Source: Microbacterium kunmingense (lineage in GTDB: Bacteria > Actinomycetota > Actinomycetes > Actinomycetales > Microbacteriaceae). Taken from it: 64,000 nucleotides of DNA. The notes below the pieces were generated by a model. It was not told the DNA's origin and searched no databases. It worked only from the letters and a program-made list of their open reading frames with translations. The DNA lies in the NCBI RefSeq assembly GCF_023155745.1, contig NZ_JAKNUS010000004.1:124001-188000 (forward strand). The letters are read 5' to 3'. The translations under genes and the position numbers were made by a program. Position 1 is the stretch's first letter. Each line of letters starts with the position of its first letter. Positions 27,301 through 34,928 of this stretch are shown here, one piece after another.

Positions 27301-30300
27301 GTAGTTGCCGCCCCCGGGCGTGCCTCCGACGCCGTAGTTCTCATCCCAGCTCAGGCCGTGCGCGACCTTCGCCTCGTAGGCGCCGGCGGGGATCTGATCG
27401 GTCGTGAACTCGTAGACGCCGTCGCCGTCGCCGTCGGCCATGAGGGTGGCGAGGCAGTCCGGCGCCCAGTCACCGGCGCAGCCGAGCTCGTCCTGCATCG
27501 ACCCGGGGACCGTCACGATCGGACCCTCGGCGGTGGACTGCACGATGTTCGAGCGCGGGTCGAAATAGAACGTGATCGGACCACCGGCGTGCGTGATGGC
27601 GATGTTGGTCCCGTCGAGCACACCGTTCGCGCCGTAGTTGACGTCCCACGATCCGTTGAGGGCGACCTTGTACTCGTAGTCCCCTGCCGGAAGGTCGAAG
27701 GTGCCCTTCCAGATGCCGTCGGCGCCGAGGGTGAGCTTCGCGGCCTCGCAGCCGGGGGCCCAGTCGCCCGCGCAACCCATCTCGGAGTTGAGGCTGCCGG
27801 GAACGGTCACCATGTCGATCGGCGACTCCGGCTCCTCGGGGGCCTCGAGCGTCACGGCGTTGCCGACGGAGGCGTAGGTCGACGCAGCCGAACGCTGGCC
27901 GGCGGCGTCGACGCTGACCGCGCGATACTCCACCAGCGTGCCGGTCTCGAGGCCGCGGATGTCGTGGAAGACGCGGGGGTCGGTGTCCTCGGCCGTGCCG
28001 AGCGAGGTCCACTCGTCGGATCCGGCGACCCGCCAGGCGAAGCTCGTCTCCTGCCAGGTCGCGTCGGCGACATCCGCTCCGATCGCTACCTGACCCGTCA
28101 GCGCCGCGCCCGGGGCGGGTGCAGACACCGAGATCTCCTGTGCGGCCTCGGGGGCGGTGACGGTCACGTCGGCGCGATAGACCACTGCCGAGAGGGCGGG
28201 GACGGTGACCGACGCCGTCGAGGCGGCATCGGTCGTGAGGACCTGGTCGGTGCCGTAGATCGGGGTGAACGAGGCATCCGCCGTCAACGTCGTCACCTCG
28301 ACGGTCTTGTCGGCCGTGGTGTTGTTCAGCGCCACGAGGTACTCGGTCTTCTCGTCGCGGTCGACGCGTGAGAAGGCGTAGACACCCGCGCCGTTGTCGG
28401 CGTAGCGCTCGATCTGCGCCCCGGTCGACAGCGCCGGGTGGTCTTCTCGCAGCTGCGACAGCGCGGCGATGTGGGTGTAGATCGGGGCGTCGGTGTCGAA
28501 GCGGTCGACCGAGCCCGCGGTCTCGCCGGTGAGGAGCGTCTGCTCCTGGTACTCGGCGACCTGGCTGGCGAAGAGGCTCTGGCGGGCGCTCTTGTCGTTT
28601 CCGGGGTCAGCGCCGGCGAAGCCCTGCTCGTCGCCGTAGTAGACCACCGGCTGGCCGCGGCCGAAGAACATCAGCTCGTGGGCGAGGAGGTCGCGCGCCA
28701 GCGCGTCATCCGTGTTCTTCAGGAAGTAGCCGACCCGGCCCATGTCGTGGTTGCCGAGGAAGGTGGGAAGCGCGGTGGCCGAGCTGTCGGGCGTGGTGTA
28801 ACGGTCATCGCCGGCGTAGAGGCTCTGCAGACCCTTGGCGCTGTTGCCCGCCGCGAAACTGATCGCCGACGACTGGAAGGCGAAGTCGAGAACGCTGTTC
28901 ATGTCGGTGTCGCGGACGTAGGGCGAGAGCTTCACCGGGTCGGCGTCGTAGACCTCGCCGAACATGAAGAAATCGGGCTTGCCCTGCGCGTGGGCGTAGT
29001 CGAGGACCTCCTGCGACCAGGTCTCCCAGAATTCGAAGTTCACGTGCTTGGCGGTGTCGATGCGGAAGCCGTCGATGCCGAGGTCGATCCAGTCCTGATA
29101 CACCTGCACGAAGCCGTTCACAACGGTCGGGTGCTCGGTCATGAGGTCGTCGAGCCCCGAGAAGTCGCCGTAGGTGACCGACTCGCCCGACCAGGTCGAG
29201 TCGCCGCGGTTGTGGTAGAGCGTCGGGTCGTTCAGCCACGCGGGGGTCTTGGCGTTCTGGTCCGCCTCGGCGATGACCGGGGTGTAGGGGAAGGATGTCG
29301 CCGGGTCGAGCTCGGGGAAGGTGTCGCCGCCGGCGAAATCCGCCGGGTCGAAGGCGTTGCCGGCCGCATCGAGGTAGGGCGAGGTCGCCTGTTCGATGTA
29401 GGAGTACTGGCCCTCCTCGTACGAGATCACATCGGCGGTGTGATTGGTGATGATGTCGAAGTAGACCTTGATGCCGCGGTCGTGGGCCTCGGCGATGAGA
29501 GCCTCGAGCTCCTCGTTCGTGCCGAGGTGCGGGTCGATGCGGGTGAAGTCGGTGACCCAGTAGCCGTGGTAGCCCGCGCTGGCGTTCTCGCCCTCGCCCT
29601 GCACCGGACGGTTGGCGAAGCTCGGCGTCAGCCAGATCGCGCTCGTGCCGAGCCCCTCGATGTAGTCGAGGTTCGATCGGAGACCGGCGATGTCGCCGCC
29701 GTGGAAGAAGCCCTTGTCGGTCGGGTCGAACCCGGTCGCGAGGCGGTCTCCTTCGAAGCCGCCGGTGTCGTTCGACGGGTCGCCGTTGGCGAACCGGTCG
29801 GTCATGACGAAGTAGAACTGCTCGTCGCTGCCGGGCTGGCGCACCGGAGACGCGACGAGCGCGTCATCCGCGTCTTCGTAGCCGCCTCGGAGGCTGAGTG
29901 CTTCGAGGCCCACCCGGTCGATCGTGTCGTCGAAGGTGAAGCGCAGGGTCGCCGGGCCGGCGACGGTGAGCGGGATGTTGTCGGCGCCGCCGTCGAGGCC
30001 GTACGCCTCGTCCCACGCGTCGTCGAGCGCGACCTTGTACTCGTACGAGCCGGCGGGCACCTCGAACTCGGCCGAGTACACGCCCTCGGTCTCGGTGAGG
30101 GTCAGCTCGGTGGCGGCGCAGTCGGGCTGCCAGTCGTCGGAGCAGCCCAGCTCGGACTGCAGCGACCCGACGAGGGCGACGGTGCGTCCGGCTTCCGGGG
30201 GTGTCGCGGCGGTGGCCGCGGGCGTCAGTGCGACGCTCCCGGTGAGGACGAGCGTGGCGCCGGTGACGGCGGCCAGAACGCGGCGGACACGGGAGGAGGT

Positions 30301-30312
30301 CGGCTTCGACAC
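24310..30312 (-). CDS. Secreted dual-domain amylopullulanase with wall-sorting tail
   Basis: 2,000 residues. A signal peptide ends near residue 36 (TPAATAA). An X25-like starch module (about 43-130) precedes a GH13 alpha-amylase (about 165-640) with catalytic Asp in DGFRIDTAKH, Glu in MFGEVYD and Asp in FLGNHDMGR. After a fibronectin-like stretch come two more X25-like modules, both with GC-DWAP-C, a pullulanase-associated segment and a CBM48. The GH13 pullulanase has NWGYDPYHF, DGFRFDLMGH, YLYGEGWNFG and VDAHDNETL, all catalytic residues present. The tail is LGVTGSELPFG, a hydrophobic helix and RRR. It should degrade both alpha-1,4 and alpha-1,6 bonds of starch or glycogen at the cell wall. 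I chose the GTG at 30312 with AGGAG four bases upstream; the frame stays open to 30393 but that extension crosses the promoter. Confidence 0.94.
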   Translation of the reverse strand: MSKPTSSRVRRVLAAVTGATLVLTGSVALTPAATAATPPEAGRTVALVGSLQSELGCSDDWQPDCAATELTLTETEGVYSAEFEVPAGSYEYKVALDDAWDEAYGLDGGADNIPLTVAGPATLRFTFDDTIDRVGLEALSLRGGYEDADDALVASPVRQPGSDEQFYFVMTDRFANGDPSNDTGGFEGDRLATGFDPTDKGFFHGGDIAGLRSNLDYIEGLGTSAIWLTPSFANRPVQGEGENASAGYHGYWVTDFTRIDPHLGTNEELEALIAEAHDRGIKVYFDIITNHTADVISYEEGQYSYIEQATSPYLDAAGNAFDPADFAGGDTFPELDPATSFPYTPVIAEADQNAKTPAWLNDPTLYHNRGDSTWSGESVTYGDFSGLDDLMTEHPTVVNGFVQVYQDWIDLGIDGFRIDTAKHVNFEFWETWSQEVLDYAHAQGKPDFFMFGEVYDADPVKLSPYVRDTDMNSVLDFAFQSSAISFAAGNSAKGLQSLYAGDDRYTTPDSSATALPTFLGNHDMGRVGYFLKNTDDALARDLLAHELMFFGRGQPVVYYGDEQGFAGADPGNDKSARQSLFASQVAEYQEQTLLTGETAGSVDRFDTDAPIYTHIAALSQLREDHPALSTGAQIERYADNGAGVYAFSRVDRDEKTEYLVALNNTTADKTVEVTTLTADASFTPIYGTDQVLTTDAASTASVTVPALSAVVYRADVTVTAPEAAQEISVSAPAPGAALTGQVAIGADVADATWQETSFAWRVAGSDEWTSLGTAEDTDPRVFHDIRGLETGTLVEYRAVSVDAAGQRSAASTYASVGNAVTLEAPEEPESPIDMVTVPGSLNSEMGCAGDWAPGCEAAKLTLGADGIWKGTFDLPAGDYEYKVALNGSWDVNYGANGVLDGTNIAITHAGGPITFYFDPRSNIVQSTAEGPIVTVPGSMQDELGCAGDWAPDCLATLMADGDGDGVYEFTTDQIPAGAYEAKVAHGLSWDENYGVGGTPGGGNYSFSAADGELIVFRYTLDTHLLEIEVTNPPLAGTGELRAHWIDENTLAWPSDLGADAADATWQLHASPAASLALEDDEIVGGDAFDLTVIDGGLTEGQRAAFPALADFVALELSDVDAAALLQGQLMVSQRGADGAVTAFTGVQIPGVLDDLYAGAVADVDLGVSFDDDVPTFRLWAPTAQSATLLTWEAGGDAADAERHEAEWDAASGVWSVKDGSDLAGVEYLWEVVVYAPSTGAIETNRVTDPYSVALTLNSTASVAVDLAADDWRPEAWEETPAPIIDRPVDRAIYELHVRDFSIADTSVPEEERGTYRAFTRDSAGTAQLRELTDAGINTVHLLPTFDIATIEEDRAAQAQPDCDLASYGPADTAQQACIEAIADADGFNWGYDPYHFSTPEGSYAVDAEGGARVHEFREMVGALHGMGLQVVLDQVFNHTAQSGQGEKSVLDKVVPGYYHRLNLAGAVETSTCCQNVATEHELAEKLMVDSVVLWAKEYKVDGFRFDLMGHHSKANMLAVRAALDELTLEKDGVDGSAIYLYGEGWNFGEVANNALFEQATQGQLGGTGIGTFSDRLRDAVHGGSPVAGETVQQQGFGTGLGTDPNGVPINGTPEEALADLGLQTDLVKLGLAGNLRDFTLTDHTGAVKAGDELDYRGSPAGYAEQPDEIITYVDAHDNETLYDLSVLKLPADTAMADRVRMNTLSLATTAFAQTPSFWHAGTELLRSKSLDRNSYNSGDWFNRIDWTGQESTFGSGLPRAADNEDKWSIMTPLLSDPALKPAAADIAAAEASALDLLRTREDVDLLRLGSAALIQEKVSFPGSGPEAPAGLLVMLIDDLLGEDVDPELSGALVVFNASPEALSQNLPELDGREFALAPTLADGTDEVVKGTSWDAATAALTVPARSVAVLVEGQSDDGSGEEPGDGDGDGDGSGEPGAGEGSGDGSDDGGAASGGESATPGVLGVTGSELPFGLAIAAVLLLLGGALLVILRRRTTARSD

Positions 30313-30363
30313 GGGGCTCCTGAGGGGGCGGCACGGCGACGTGCGGATGGGGGACTCCGGGCG

Positions 30364-30393
30364 ACCGTACCTGGGAAAGCGCTCTAGTTGCAA
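30364..30393 (-). promoter_or_regulatory. Predicted amylopullulanase promoter
   Basis: On the minus strand TTGCAA (30388-30393) and TACGGT (30364-30369) are 18 bases apart, giving a good -35/-10 pair and a leader of about 45 nt before the GTG start. Two LacI-type operators overlap the spacer and the -35 box. Confidence 0.6.
30373..30386. promoter_or_regulatory. LacI-type operator O1 in the promoter spacer
   Basis: GGGAAAGCGCTCTA contains the AAGCGCT core of LacI/GalR operators. It is a weaker match than O2 and lies between the -10 and -35 boxes of the amylopullulanase promoter, where binding would block transcription. Confidence 0.4.
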
Positions 30394-30402
30394 GCGCTTA
30401 CA
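30389..30402. promoter_or_regulatory. LacI-type operator O2 overlapping the -35 box
   Basis: TGCAAGCGCTTACA, read on the other strand as TGTAAGCGCTTGCA, is a full match to the classical LacI/CcpA-type pattern TGnAAnCGnTTnCA. A maltodextrin-responsive MalR-like repressor is the expected partner; none is encoded in the window. Confidence 0.7.
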
Positions 30403-30464
30403 TCATGAGAATCCCTTAATGTTGCGGATCTCCGTGCGTAGCTGGGTGTCTGTTGCCGTATCCC

Positions 30465-30478
30465 CGCAATCGCTTACA
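30465..30478. promoter_or_regulatory. LacI-type operator O3, distal
   Basis: The minus strand reads TGTAAGCGATTGCG, matching the same pattern except the last position. Its centre is 76 bp from that of O2, close to seven helical turns, so repression by looping is possible. It might also act on the divergent gene at 30660. Confidence 0.5.
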
Positions 30479-30486
30479 GCGGGGTC

Positions 30487-30560
30487 GGTCGTTGAGCGAG
30501 CGCAGCGAGACGGAACGCCCGCCCCGGTCGTTGAGCGGGCGCAGCGAGACGAAACGCCCG
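30487..30560. repeat. Dispersed repeat family R1, two tandem copies
   Basis: Two 35-bp direct repeats, 30487-30521 and 30526-30560, differ at two bases. Each begins GGTCGTTGAGCG, continues GCGCAGCGAGACG and ends AACGCCCG. Inverted copies are at 37495-37529 and within 33697-33735, and part of the unit is inside the cytochrome b gene. Confidence 0.75.
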
Positions 30561-30659
30561 GCCCGCCCCATAACAACGCGTCCCCACCTCCCCCCTCTCA
30601 CACGCCCGCGTCGATACGCTGGCCCGGGGTCTGGGGATGGCTTCGGGAATGGGGACGAC

Positions 30660-31379
30660 GTGGCCGTGACGGTTGAGCAAGCGCAGAGCACGAAGGTCCG
30701 GGTCGCGCGGGCCTGGTACGGCGCGATAGCGGTCGTCGTGGCGATCGCGCTGGTGATCCAGATCGTGTTGATCCTCACCGGGGGCCAGGATGCCAACTCC
30801 GGATCGAACGCGACCGGGCCGATCGGGACCCGGCTCGTGCGGTTGTTCAGCTTCTTCACGATCCAGAGCAACCTGTTCGTGCTCGGGACGTCGATCGCCC
30901 TCATGCTGAACGTCCACCGCGACGGCAAGGTCTGGCGGGTACTCCGCATGGACGCGCTCCTCGGCATCATCATCACCGGGCTCGTCTACGAGACCGTGCT
31001 CGCACGACTGGTCGATCCGCAGGGCTGGGCACTCGCCGCGACGATCGGCTTCCACTACATCGCTCCCTGGGCGACCCTCATCGGGTGGCTGGTCTTCGGC
31101 CCGCGTCCCCGGATCGCGTGGCGGACGACGCTTCTTGCCTTCATCTGGCCGGTGCTGTGGCTGGTCTACACGTTCATCCACGGCGCGGTGACCGGGTGGT
31201 ATCCCTACCCGTTCCTCGACGTCACCGAGATCGGACTGACGGCCTCGATCGTCAACTCGCTGGTCGTGCTCGCGATCGGCATCGTGCTCGCGATCATCCT
31301 CACCCTCGTCGACCACCGGGTCCCGTCGCTCGTGCGCGGGCGCGGAGAAGACGCGCGGGCGGCCGACGCGAAGGTCTGA
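30660..31379 (+). CDS. Pr6Pr/FAR-17a-type integral membrane protein
   Basis: 239 residues with six predicted membrane helices: about 15-40, 55-75 (FFTIQSNLFVLGTSIALML), 90-110, 120-140, 150-170 and 190-215. The sequence FSFFTIQSNL and the placement of HYIAPWATLIGWLVFGPR and YPYPFLDV are typical of the Pr6Pr family, whose function is unclear; relatives were linked to lipid hydrolysis in eukaryotes. I start at GTG 30660, with GGGGA five bases upstream; a longer frame runs back through the R1 repeats and is unlikely. A true intrinsic terminator follows the stop. Confidence 0.8.
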   Translation: MAVTVEQAQSTKVRVARAWYGAIAVVVAIALVIQIVLILTGGQDANSGSNATGPIGTRLVRLFSFFTIQSNLFVLGTSIALMLNVHRDGKVWRVLRMDALLGIIITGLVYETVLARLVDPQGWALAATIGFHYIAPWATLIGWLVFGPRPRIAWRTTLLAFIWPVLWLVYTFIHGAVTGWYPYPFLDVTEIGLTASIVNSLVVLAIGIVLAIILTLVDHRVPSLVRGRGEDARAADAKV

Positions 31380-31396
31380 CGGCGCTCGCGACTATC

Positions 31397-31422
31397 CCGC
31401 GCGCGCGCTCGCGCGGATTTTT
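31397..31422 (+). terminator. Intrinsic terminator with T tract
   Basis: CCGCGCG (31397-31403) pairs with CGCGCGG (31410-31416) around a six-base loop, followed by ATTTTT. It lies 17 nt after the Pr6Pr stop and is the only classical T-tract terminator I found in the window. Nothing else is recognised in the 109-bp gap. Confidence 0.8.
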
Positions 31423-31488
31423 CGCCTTCGCGCGGATGGATTCCTCGGCGATGATCCTCGTGAGCGCGAATCTCCGCGGGAGCGGGGT

Positions 31489-32487
31489 TCAGGCCCTGAG
31501 TACTGCTCCGGGGAGTGCCTCGTAGCTCTGGCCGTGCGTGCCTGCGAGCGCGAGCGGTTCTCCGTTCACTGCGAGGATGTTGCGTCCACCGACATCCACC
31601 CTCGCCTTCGTGGTGATCTCCGGGAAGACGTCCGACCCCTCGTTGCTCACCCACGTGACGTCCTCGAGGCTGCGCATGAGTTCGGCGAACGCGGCGCGAC
31701 GCTCGGCGTCGAGGTACATGACGACCGAGCTGTGATAGACGACCACACGGGCGCCGCGCGGCGCGCGGGCGACGAGATCGGGAACACTCTCGAGGATGTC
31801 GCCCTGCTCGAGGTGCGGCGGGTCGGCCGCGGCGATCGCCGCTGCGGCATCCAACCGCCGGCGACGGTGATCGTGCTCGGGCCAGATGAGCGTCTCGAGC
31901 CACATGAGGGTGGTGGGGTCGGTGATGTCGAGCGGGTTGAGGTCGATGCCCGCTCGCCAGACGATCTCGGGGAGCCTTTCGGGAACGCTCGGCTCGTCGA
32001 TCGTGCATTCGAGGATGGCGCTGCTCGGCCCATCGGCGGGATGAAGCTCACGGATGTGAGCGCCCGTGTCGTAGCGGTAGCTGTAGCGGTCGGGGTACAG
32101 GGTGAGCCCGGCCGAAGCGCCCGCCTCGATGAGTGCGAGCGGCCCGTTCAGTCGCGAGAGCACGGGCAGGAGCACAGCGCAGCGCCCCGCCTCGTTCGTC
32201 TGTGTCGCGCGCGCGAGCGCCTCCGCGCAGAGCTCCGGCCAGTGGGCGATCATCCAGTCTCGAACCGGTGCGAACGGCCCGACCGGAGCACCCAGCAGTC
32301 GCGCACACGCGAAGATCAGGTGCGGCTGCTGCTTGCGCCGTGGCAGTTCGGCAAGGAGCGCGAGGATCTCGGGGTCATCCGCGATCGCGCGCGCCCATTC
32401 CTCATAGATCGCCGAGGTGCCGCGGGCTTCGAGGTCGGCGAACCGCCGGTAGCCGGCGGCGATGCGGTCGAGGTCGGCGTCGGGCAT
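31489..32487 (-). CDS. DUF2332-family protein
   Basis: 332 residues, the full length of the DUF2332 family common in actinobacteria. Landmarks are YRRFADLEARGTSAIYEEWA at the start, LIEAGASAGLTLYPDRYSYR (a Gly-rich loop resembling a methyltransferase SAM-binding site), GIDLNPLDITDP, LIWPEHDHRRRRLDAA and VVYHSSVVMYLD. A Rossmann-like methyltransferase fold is plausible but no activity is established. TAGCGT lies six bases before the ATG (32494-32499, minus strand) with no SD. Confidence 0.88.
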   Translation of the reverse strand: MPDADLDRIAAGYRRFADLEARGTSAIYEEWARAIADDPEILALLAELPRRKQQPHLIFACARLLGAPVGPFAPVRDWMIAHWPELCAEALARATQTNEAGRCAVLLPVLSRLNGPLALIEAGASAGLTLYPDRYSYRYDTGAHIRELHPADGPSSAILECTIDEPSVPERLPEIVWRAGIDLNPLDITDPTTLMWLETLIWPEHDHRRRRLDAAAAIAAADPPHLEQGDILESVPDLVARAPRGARVVVYHSSVVMYLDAERRAAFAELMRSLEDVTWVSNEGSDVFPEITTKARVDVGGRNILAVNGEPLALAGTHGQSYEALPGAVLRA

Positions 32488-32594
32488 GCGGGAACGCTAC
32501 CAAGCGCTGATGGCCCGCCCGCGCCATCGTCATCCCCTGTTACGCCCCACCACGGCCTACCTGGGGTGTGATCCGTCGCTGCGCGGGACGGGCG

Positions 32595-32682
32595 GCGTCC
32601 CGAACTCCTGCAACCCACGCCCCTTGAGGCCCCCGAGCCCCGAATCCCCGGGTTCTGTGCCGATTCTGCAGGAGTTGGGGAC
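32595..32682. repeat. Long-loop inverted repeat in a 310-bp gene-free gap
   Basis: GTCCCGAACTCCTGCA (32595-32610) and TGCAGGAGTTGGGGAC (32667-32682) are complementary at 15 of 16 positions across a 56-base loop. Between the DUF2332 start region and the gene at 32811 I see no coding signal. AACTCC also recurs at 32698 (ACTCCTC) and AGGAGTTGTGCAGG at 32763, as if several decayed copies lie here. Confidence 0.55.
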
Positions 32683-32810
32683 GGCGGCATCGGCATAACT
32701 CCTCAGATTTCGCGTTCGACCGCGCGGAAACGCCCCCTGGCCGATCGATCGGCGCGGGCGAGAGGAGTTGTGCAGGTGACTCGAACGGTCCCGGAGGCTA
32801 GGGTCGCACC

Positions 32811-33191
32811 ATGACGCAGCAGCCGACGATCGAGCCGACTGCCGTCGCCGCGCCGCGGCGCCCCGTCAGCCGCGCAACCGTCTTCGTCGTCGGCGTTCTC
32901 GTCATCCCGTTCGCGATCTCGGCGATCTTCAACGGCTACGGGGCATTGACCGTCGACTCGGCGTTCCGTATGCACGCGGCGACCGTCGCGGGGCAGACGA
33001 TCGCGATCCTCACGGCGGTCCTCGTGGTCGGCCTGACGATCCGTCGACGGTACGCGCTGCCGGCCATCCTCGCGGTGTCACTCATCGCGATGCTCGTCAC
33101 CGCGCACGCCTTCGGCGCGATCGAGAGCTCGGGCGATCTCCTTCTCACACGCCTCGACCTGATCGCCGAGACCGACCGCCTCAACCCCTGA
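32811..33191 (+). CDS. Small integral membrane protein, unknown
   Basis: 126 residues with three hydrophobic helices (about 23-45, 55-78 and 84-105) and short charged loops. No motif is recognised. TAGGGT at 32799-32804 is six bases before the ATG, with no ribosome site, supporting the start. Its last 11 bases overlap the convergent NUDIX gene. A role in the envelope is possible but nothing shows it. Confidence 0.7.
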   Translation: MTQQPTIEPTAVAAPRRPVSRATVFVVGVLVIPFAISAIFNGYGALTVDSAFRMHAATVAGQTIAILTAVLVVGLTIRRRYALPAILAVSLIAMLVTAHAFGAIESSGDLLLTRLDLIAETDRLNP

Positions 33192-33630
33192 CGTCGGCGA
33201 GCACCCGGTCGATCCAGCCGCGGCGATCGAGGGAAAAGATGTCGCGTCGCTCGAACCACCCGATCTCGGTCAGCTCGACGCCGTCCGGCGTCGGCGGCGT
33301 CCGCAGCACGCACTCGTAGGCCGTCGTCACGTAGCCGACGCGGTCACCGTTCGGGTACGTGACCATCAGCGGCTCACCGCCGTACACGCCGATGATGCCG
33401 GTCACGGTGATCTCGGCGCCGAGTTCTTCGCGCACTTCCCGTTGAACGGCCTCAAGAGGTTCCTCCCCCGGCTCGACGGCTCCGCCGACGAGACTCCACG
33501 CTCCGGAGTGCGCGTGTCGGGCGAGCAGTATCCGACCACCGTCTCGGATGACGGCCGTGACCCCGGGTAGGAGGAGCAGATCGTGACCGATCCGCGAACG
33601 GAGGGATCGGATGTACTCGGATGCCGCCAC
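33181..33630 (-). CDS. NUDIX hydrolase
   Basis: 149 residues. The NUDIX box reads GGAVEPGEEPLEAVQREV followed by REELGAE, matching G-x5-E-x7-REUxEExGU with all catalytic Glu residues, so it should hydrolyse a nucleoside diphosphate linked to another moiety. Additional family features are TAVIRDGGRILLARHA and a WFERRDI strand near the end. The GTG at 33630 (MAASEYIRS) gives the normal size; the frame continues upstream through an inverted repeat and is not credible there. It is convergent with the membrane protein gene. Confidence 0.88.
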   Translation of the reverse strand: MAASEYIRSLRSRIGHDLLLLPGVTAVIRDGGRILLARHAHSGAWSLVGGAVEPGEEPLEAVQREVREELGAEITVTGIIGVYGGEPLMVTYPNGDRVGYVTTAYECVLRTPPTPDGVELTEIGWFERRDIFSLDRRGWIDRVLADVRG

Positions 33631-33660
33631 GAGACCATGCTCGCAGGCGCCGGGCGCACG

Positions 33661-33735
33661 CCGGTCGTTGAGCGAGACGAAACGACACCCCCACCGCGTT
33701 TCGTCTCGTCGCTGCGCTCCTCGCTCAACGACCGG
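33661..33735. repeat. Inverted R1 repeat pair forming a large hairpin
   Basis: CCGGTCGTTGAGCGA (33661-33675) and TCGCTCAACGACCGG (33721-33735) are perfect complements; inside them GACGAAACG (33676-33684) pairs with CGTTTCGTC (33697-33705), leaving an unpaired GC-rich insert. The unit is two R1 copies head to head, between the thiolase stop and the NUDIX start region, and could act as a terminator of the prp operon. Confidence 0.65.
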
Positions 33736-33755
33736 GCCGCAGCGCCCCGCGCGAC

Positions 33756-34928
33756 TCAGCCGAGCCGCTCGATGATCGTCGCGTTCGCCATGCCGCCGCC
33801 CTCGCACATCGTCTGCAGACCGTAGCGTCCACCGGTTGCCTCGAGGTAGGCCAGCATCGTTCCCAGCAGCCGCGTGCCCGACGCGCCGACCGCGTGCCCG
33901 AGGGCGATCGCGCCGCCCCACGGGTTCAGCTTTGCCGGGTCGGCGCCGATCTCGGCCAGCCACGCCAGCGGCACCGACGCGAACGCCTCGTTCACCTCGT
34001 ACGCGTCCAGGTCGTCGATCGACAGTCCGCTCCGCTGAAGGATCCGCCGCGTCGCAGGAATCGGACCGGTCAGCATCATCAGCGGGTCATCGCCGACCAC
34101 CGCGAACGAGTGGAAACGCGCTCGCGGTGTGAGTCCCAAGGCCCTCGCCCGTTCCTCGCTCATGATGAGCACGGCCGAGGCCGCGTCGGTCAGGGGCGAG
34201 GAGTTACCCGCCGTGATCTGCCACGACAGCTCCGGGAAGCGTTCAGCCAGCTCCTCGGTCCGGAACGCCGACGCGAGCCCCGCGAGCTTCTCGGGCGTCG
34301 TCCCCGCTCGAACGGTCTCATCGCCCGTCGCCTCGACGCCGTCCACCGGGACCACCTGCGATGCGAACCGCTCGTCCGCCCAGGCCTCCGCTGCGCGCCG
34401 GTGCGACTCGGCGGCGAACCCATCCAGCTCCTCGCGCGACAGCCCCCAGCGCGACGCGATCAGCTCCGCCGACACCCCCTGGTTCACAAGACCCTCGGGA
34501 TATCGAGCACGCAGTCCGGATGCCACGGATCCGCCCTGCCGCGACGACCCGAGCGGCACGCGGCTCATCGATTCCACTCCCCCGGCGATCACGATGTCGT
34601 ACGCTCCGGCGATCACGCCCTGTGCGGCGAAATGCGCCGCCTGCTGGCTCGATCCGCACTGCCGGTCGATCGTCGTCGCCGGCACCGTCTGGTCGAACCC
34701 CGCCGCGAGCACGGCCTGGCGGGCGATGTTCATCGCCTGATCGCCGATCTGGCTCACGCATCCGAGGATCGCATCGTCGACCTGCGCCGACTCCAGCCCG
34801 TTCCGCTCGAGCAGGCCCTTCAGCATCCCGGCGGCGAGATCCACCGGATGCACCCCGGACAGCGCACCGCCCGGCTTCCCGCGGCCCGCGACCGTGCGCA
34901 CCGCGTCGACGATCACCGCCGACCTCAC
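33756..34928 (-). CDS. Acetyl-CoA C-acetyltransferase (thiolase)
   Basis: 390 residues. The acyl-enzyme Cys is in TIDRQCGSSQQAAHFAAQG near residue 90, the His in NPWGGAIALGHAVGASGTR and the second Cys in LQTMCEGGGMANA near the end, so the thiolase triad is complete. It degrades or makes a 3-ketoacyl-CoA. The GTG start overlaps the hotdog gene stop as GTGA. As last gene of the methylcitrate operon it could supply or remove acyl-CoA around propionyl-CoA metabolism. A large inverted repeat follows it. Confidence 0.93.
   Translation of the reverse strand: MRSAVIVDAVRTVAGRGKPGGALSGVHPVDLAAGMLKGLLERNGLESAQVDDAILGCVSQIGDQAMNIARQAVLAAGFDQTVPATTIDRQCGSSQQAAHFAAQGVIAGAYDIVIAGGVESMSRVPLGSSRQGGSVASGLRARYPEGLVNQGVSAELIASRWGLSREELDGFAAESHRRAAEAWADERFASQVVPVDGVEATGDETVRAGTTPEKLAGLASAFRTEELAERFPELSWQITAGNSSPLTDAASAVLIMSEERARALGLTPRARFHSFAVVGDDPLMMLTGPIPATRRILQRSGLSIDDLDAYEVNEAFASVPLAWLAEIGADPAKLNPWGGAIALGHAVGASGTRLLGTMLAYLEATGGRYGLQTMCEGGGMANATIIERLG

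Noticed and set aside
24289..28371. 1,360-codon plus-strand frame opposite the amylopullulanase
   Set aside because: Low-complexity Arg/Gly/Val shadow; the minus strand encodes intact GH13 catalytic motifs throughout.
30453..30659. Longer N-terminus for the Pr6Pr membrane protein
   Set aside because: It would translate R1 repeats and a LacI-type operator into an Arg-rich tail.
33631..33963. Longer NUDIX start
   Set aside because: The extension crosses an inverted repeat and overlaps the thiolase 3' end antisense.
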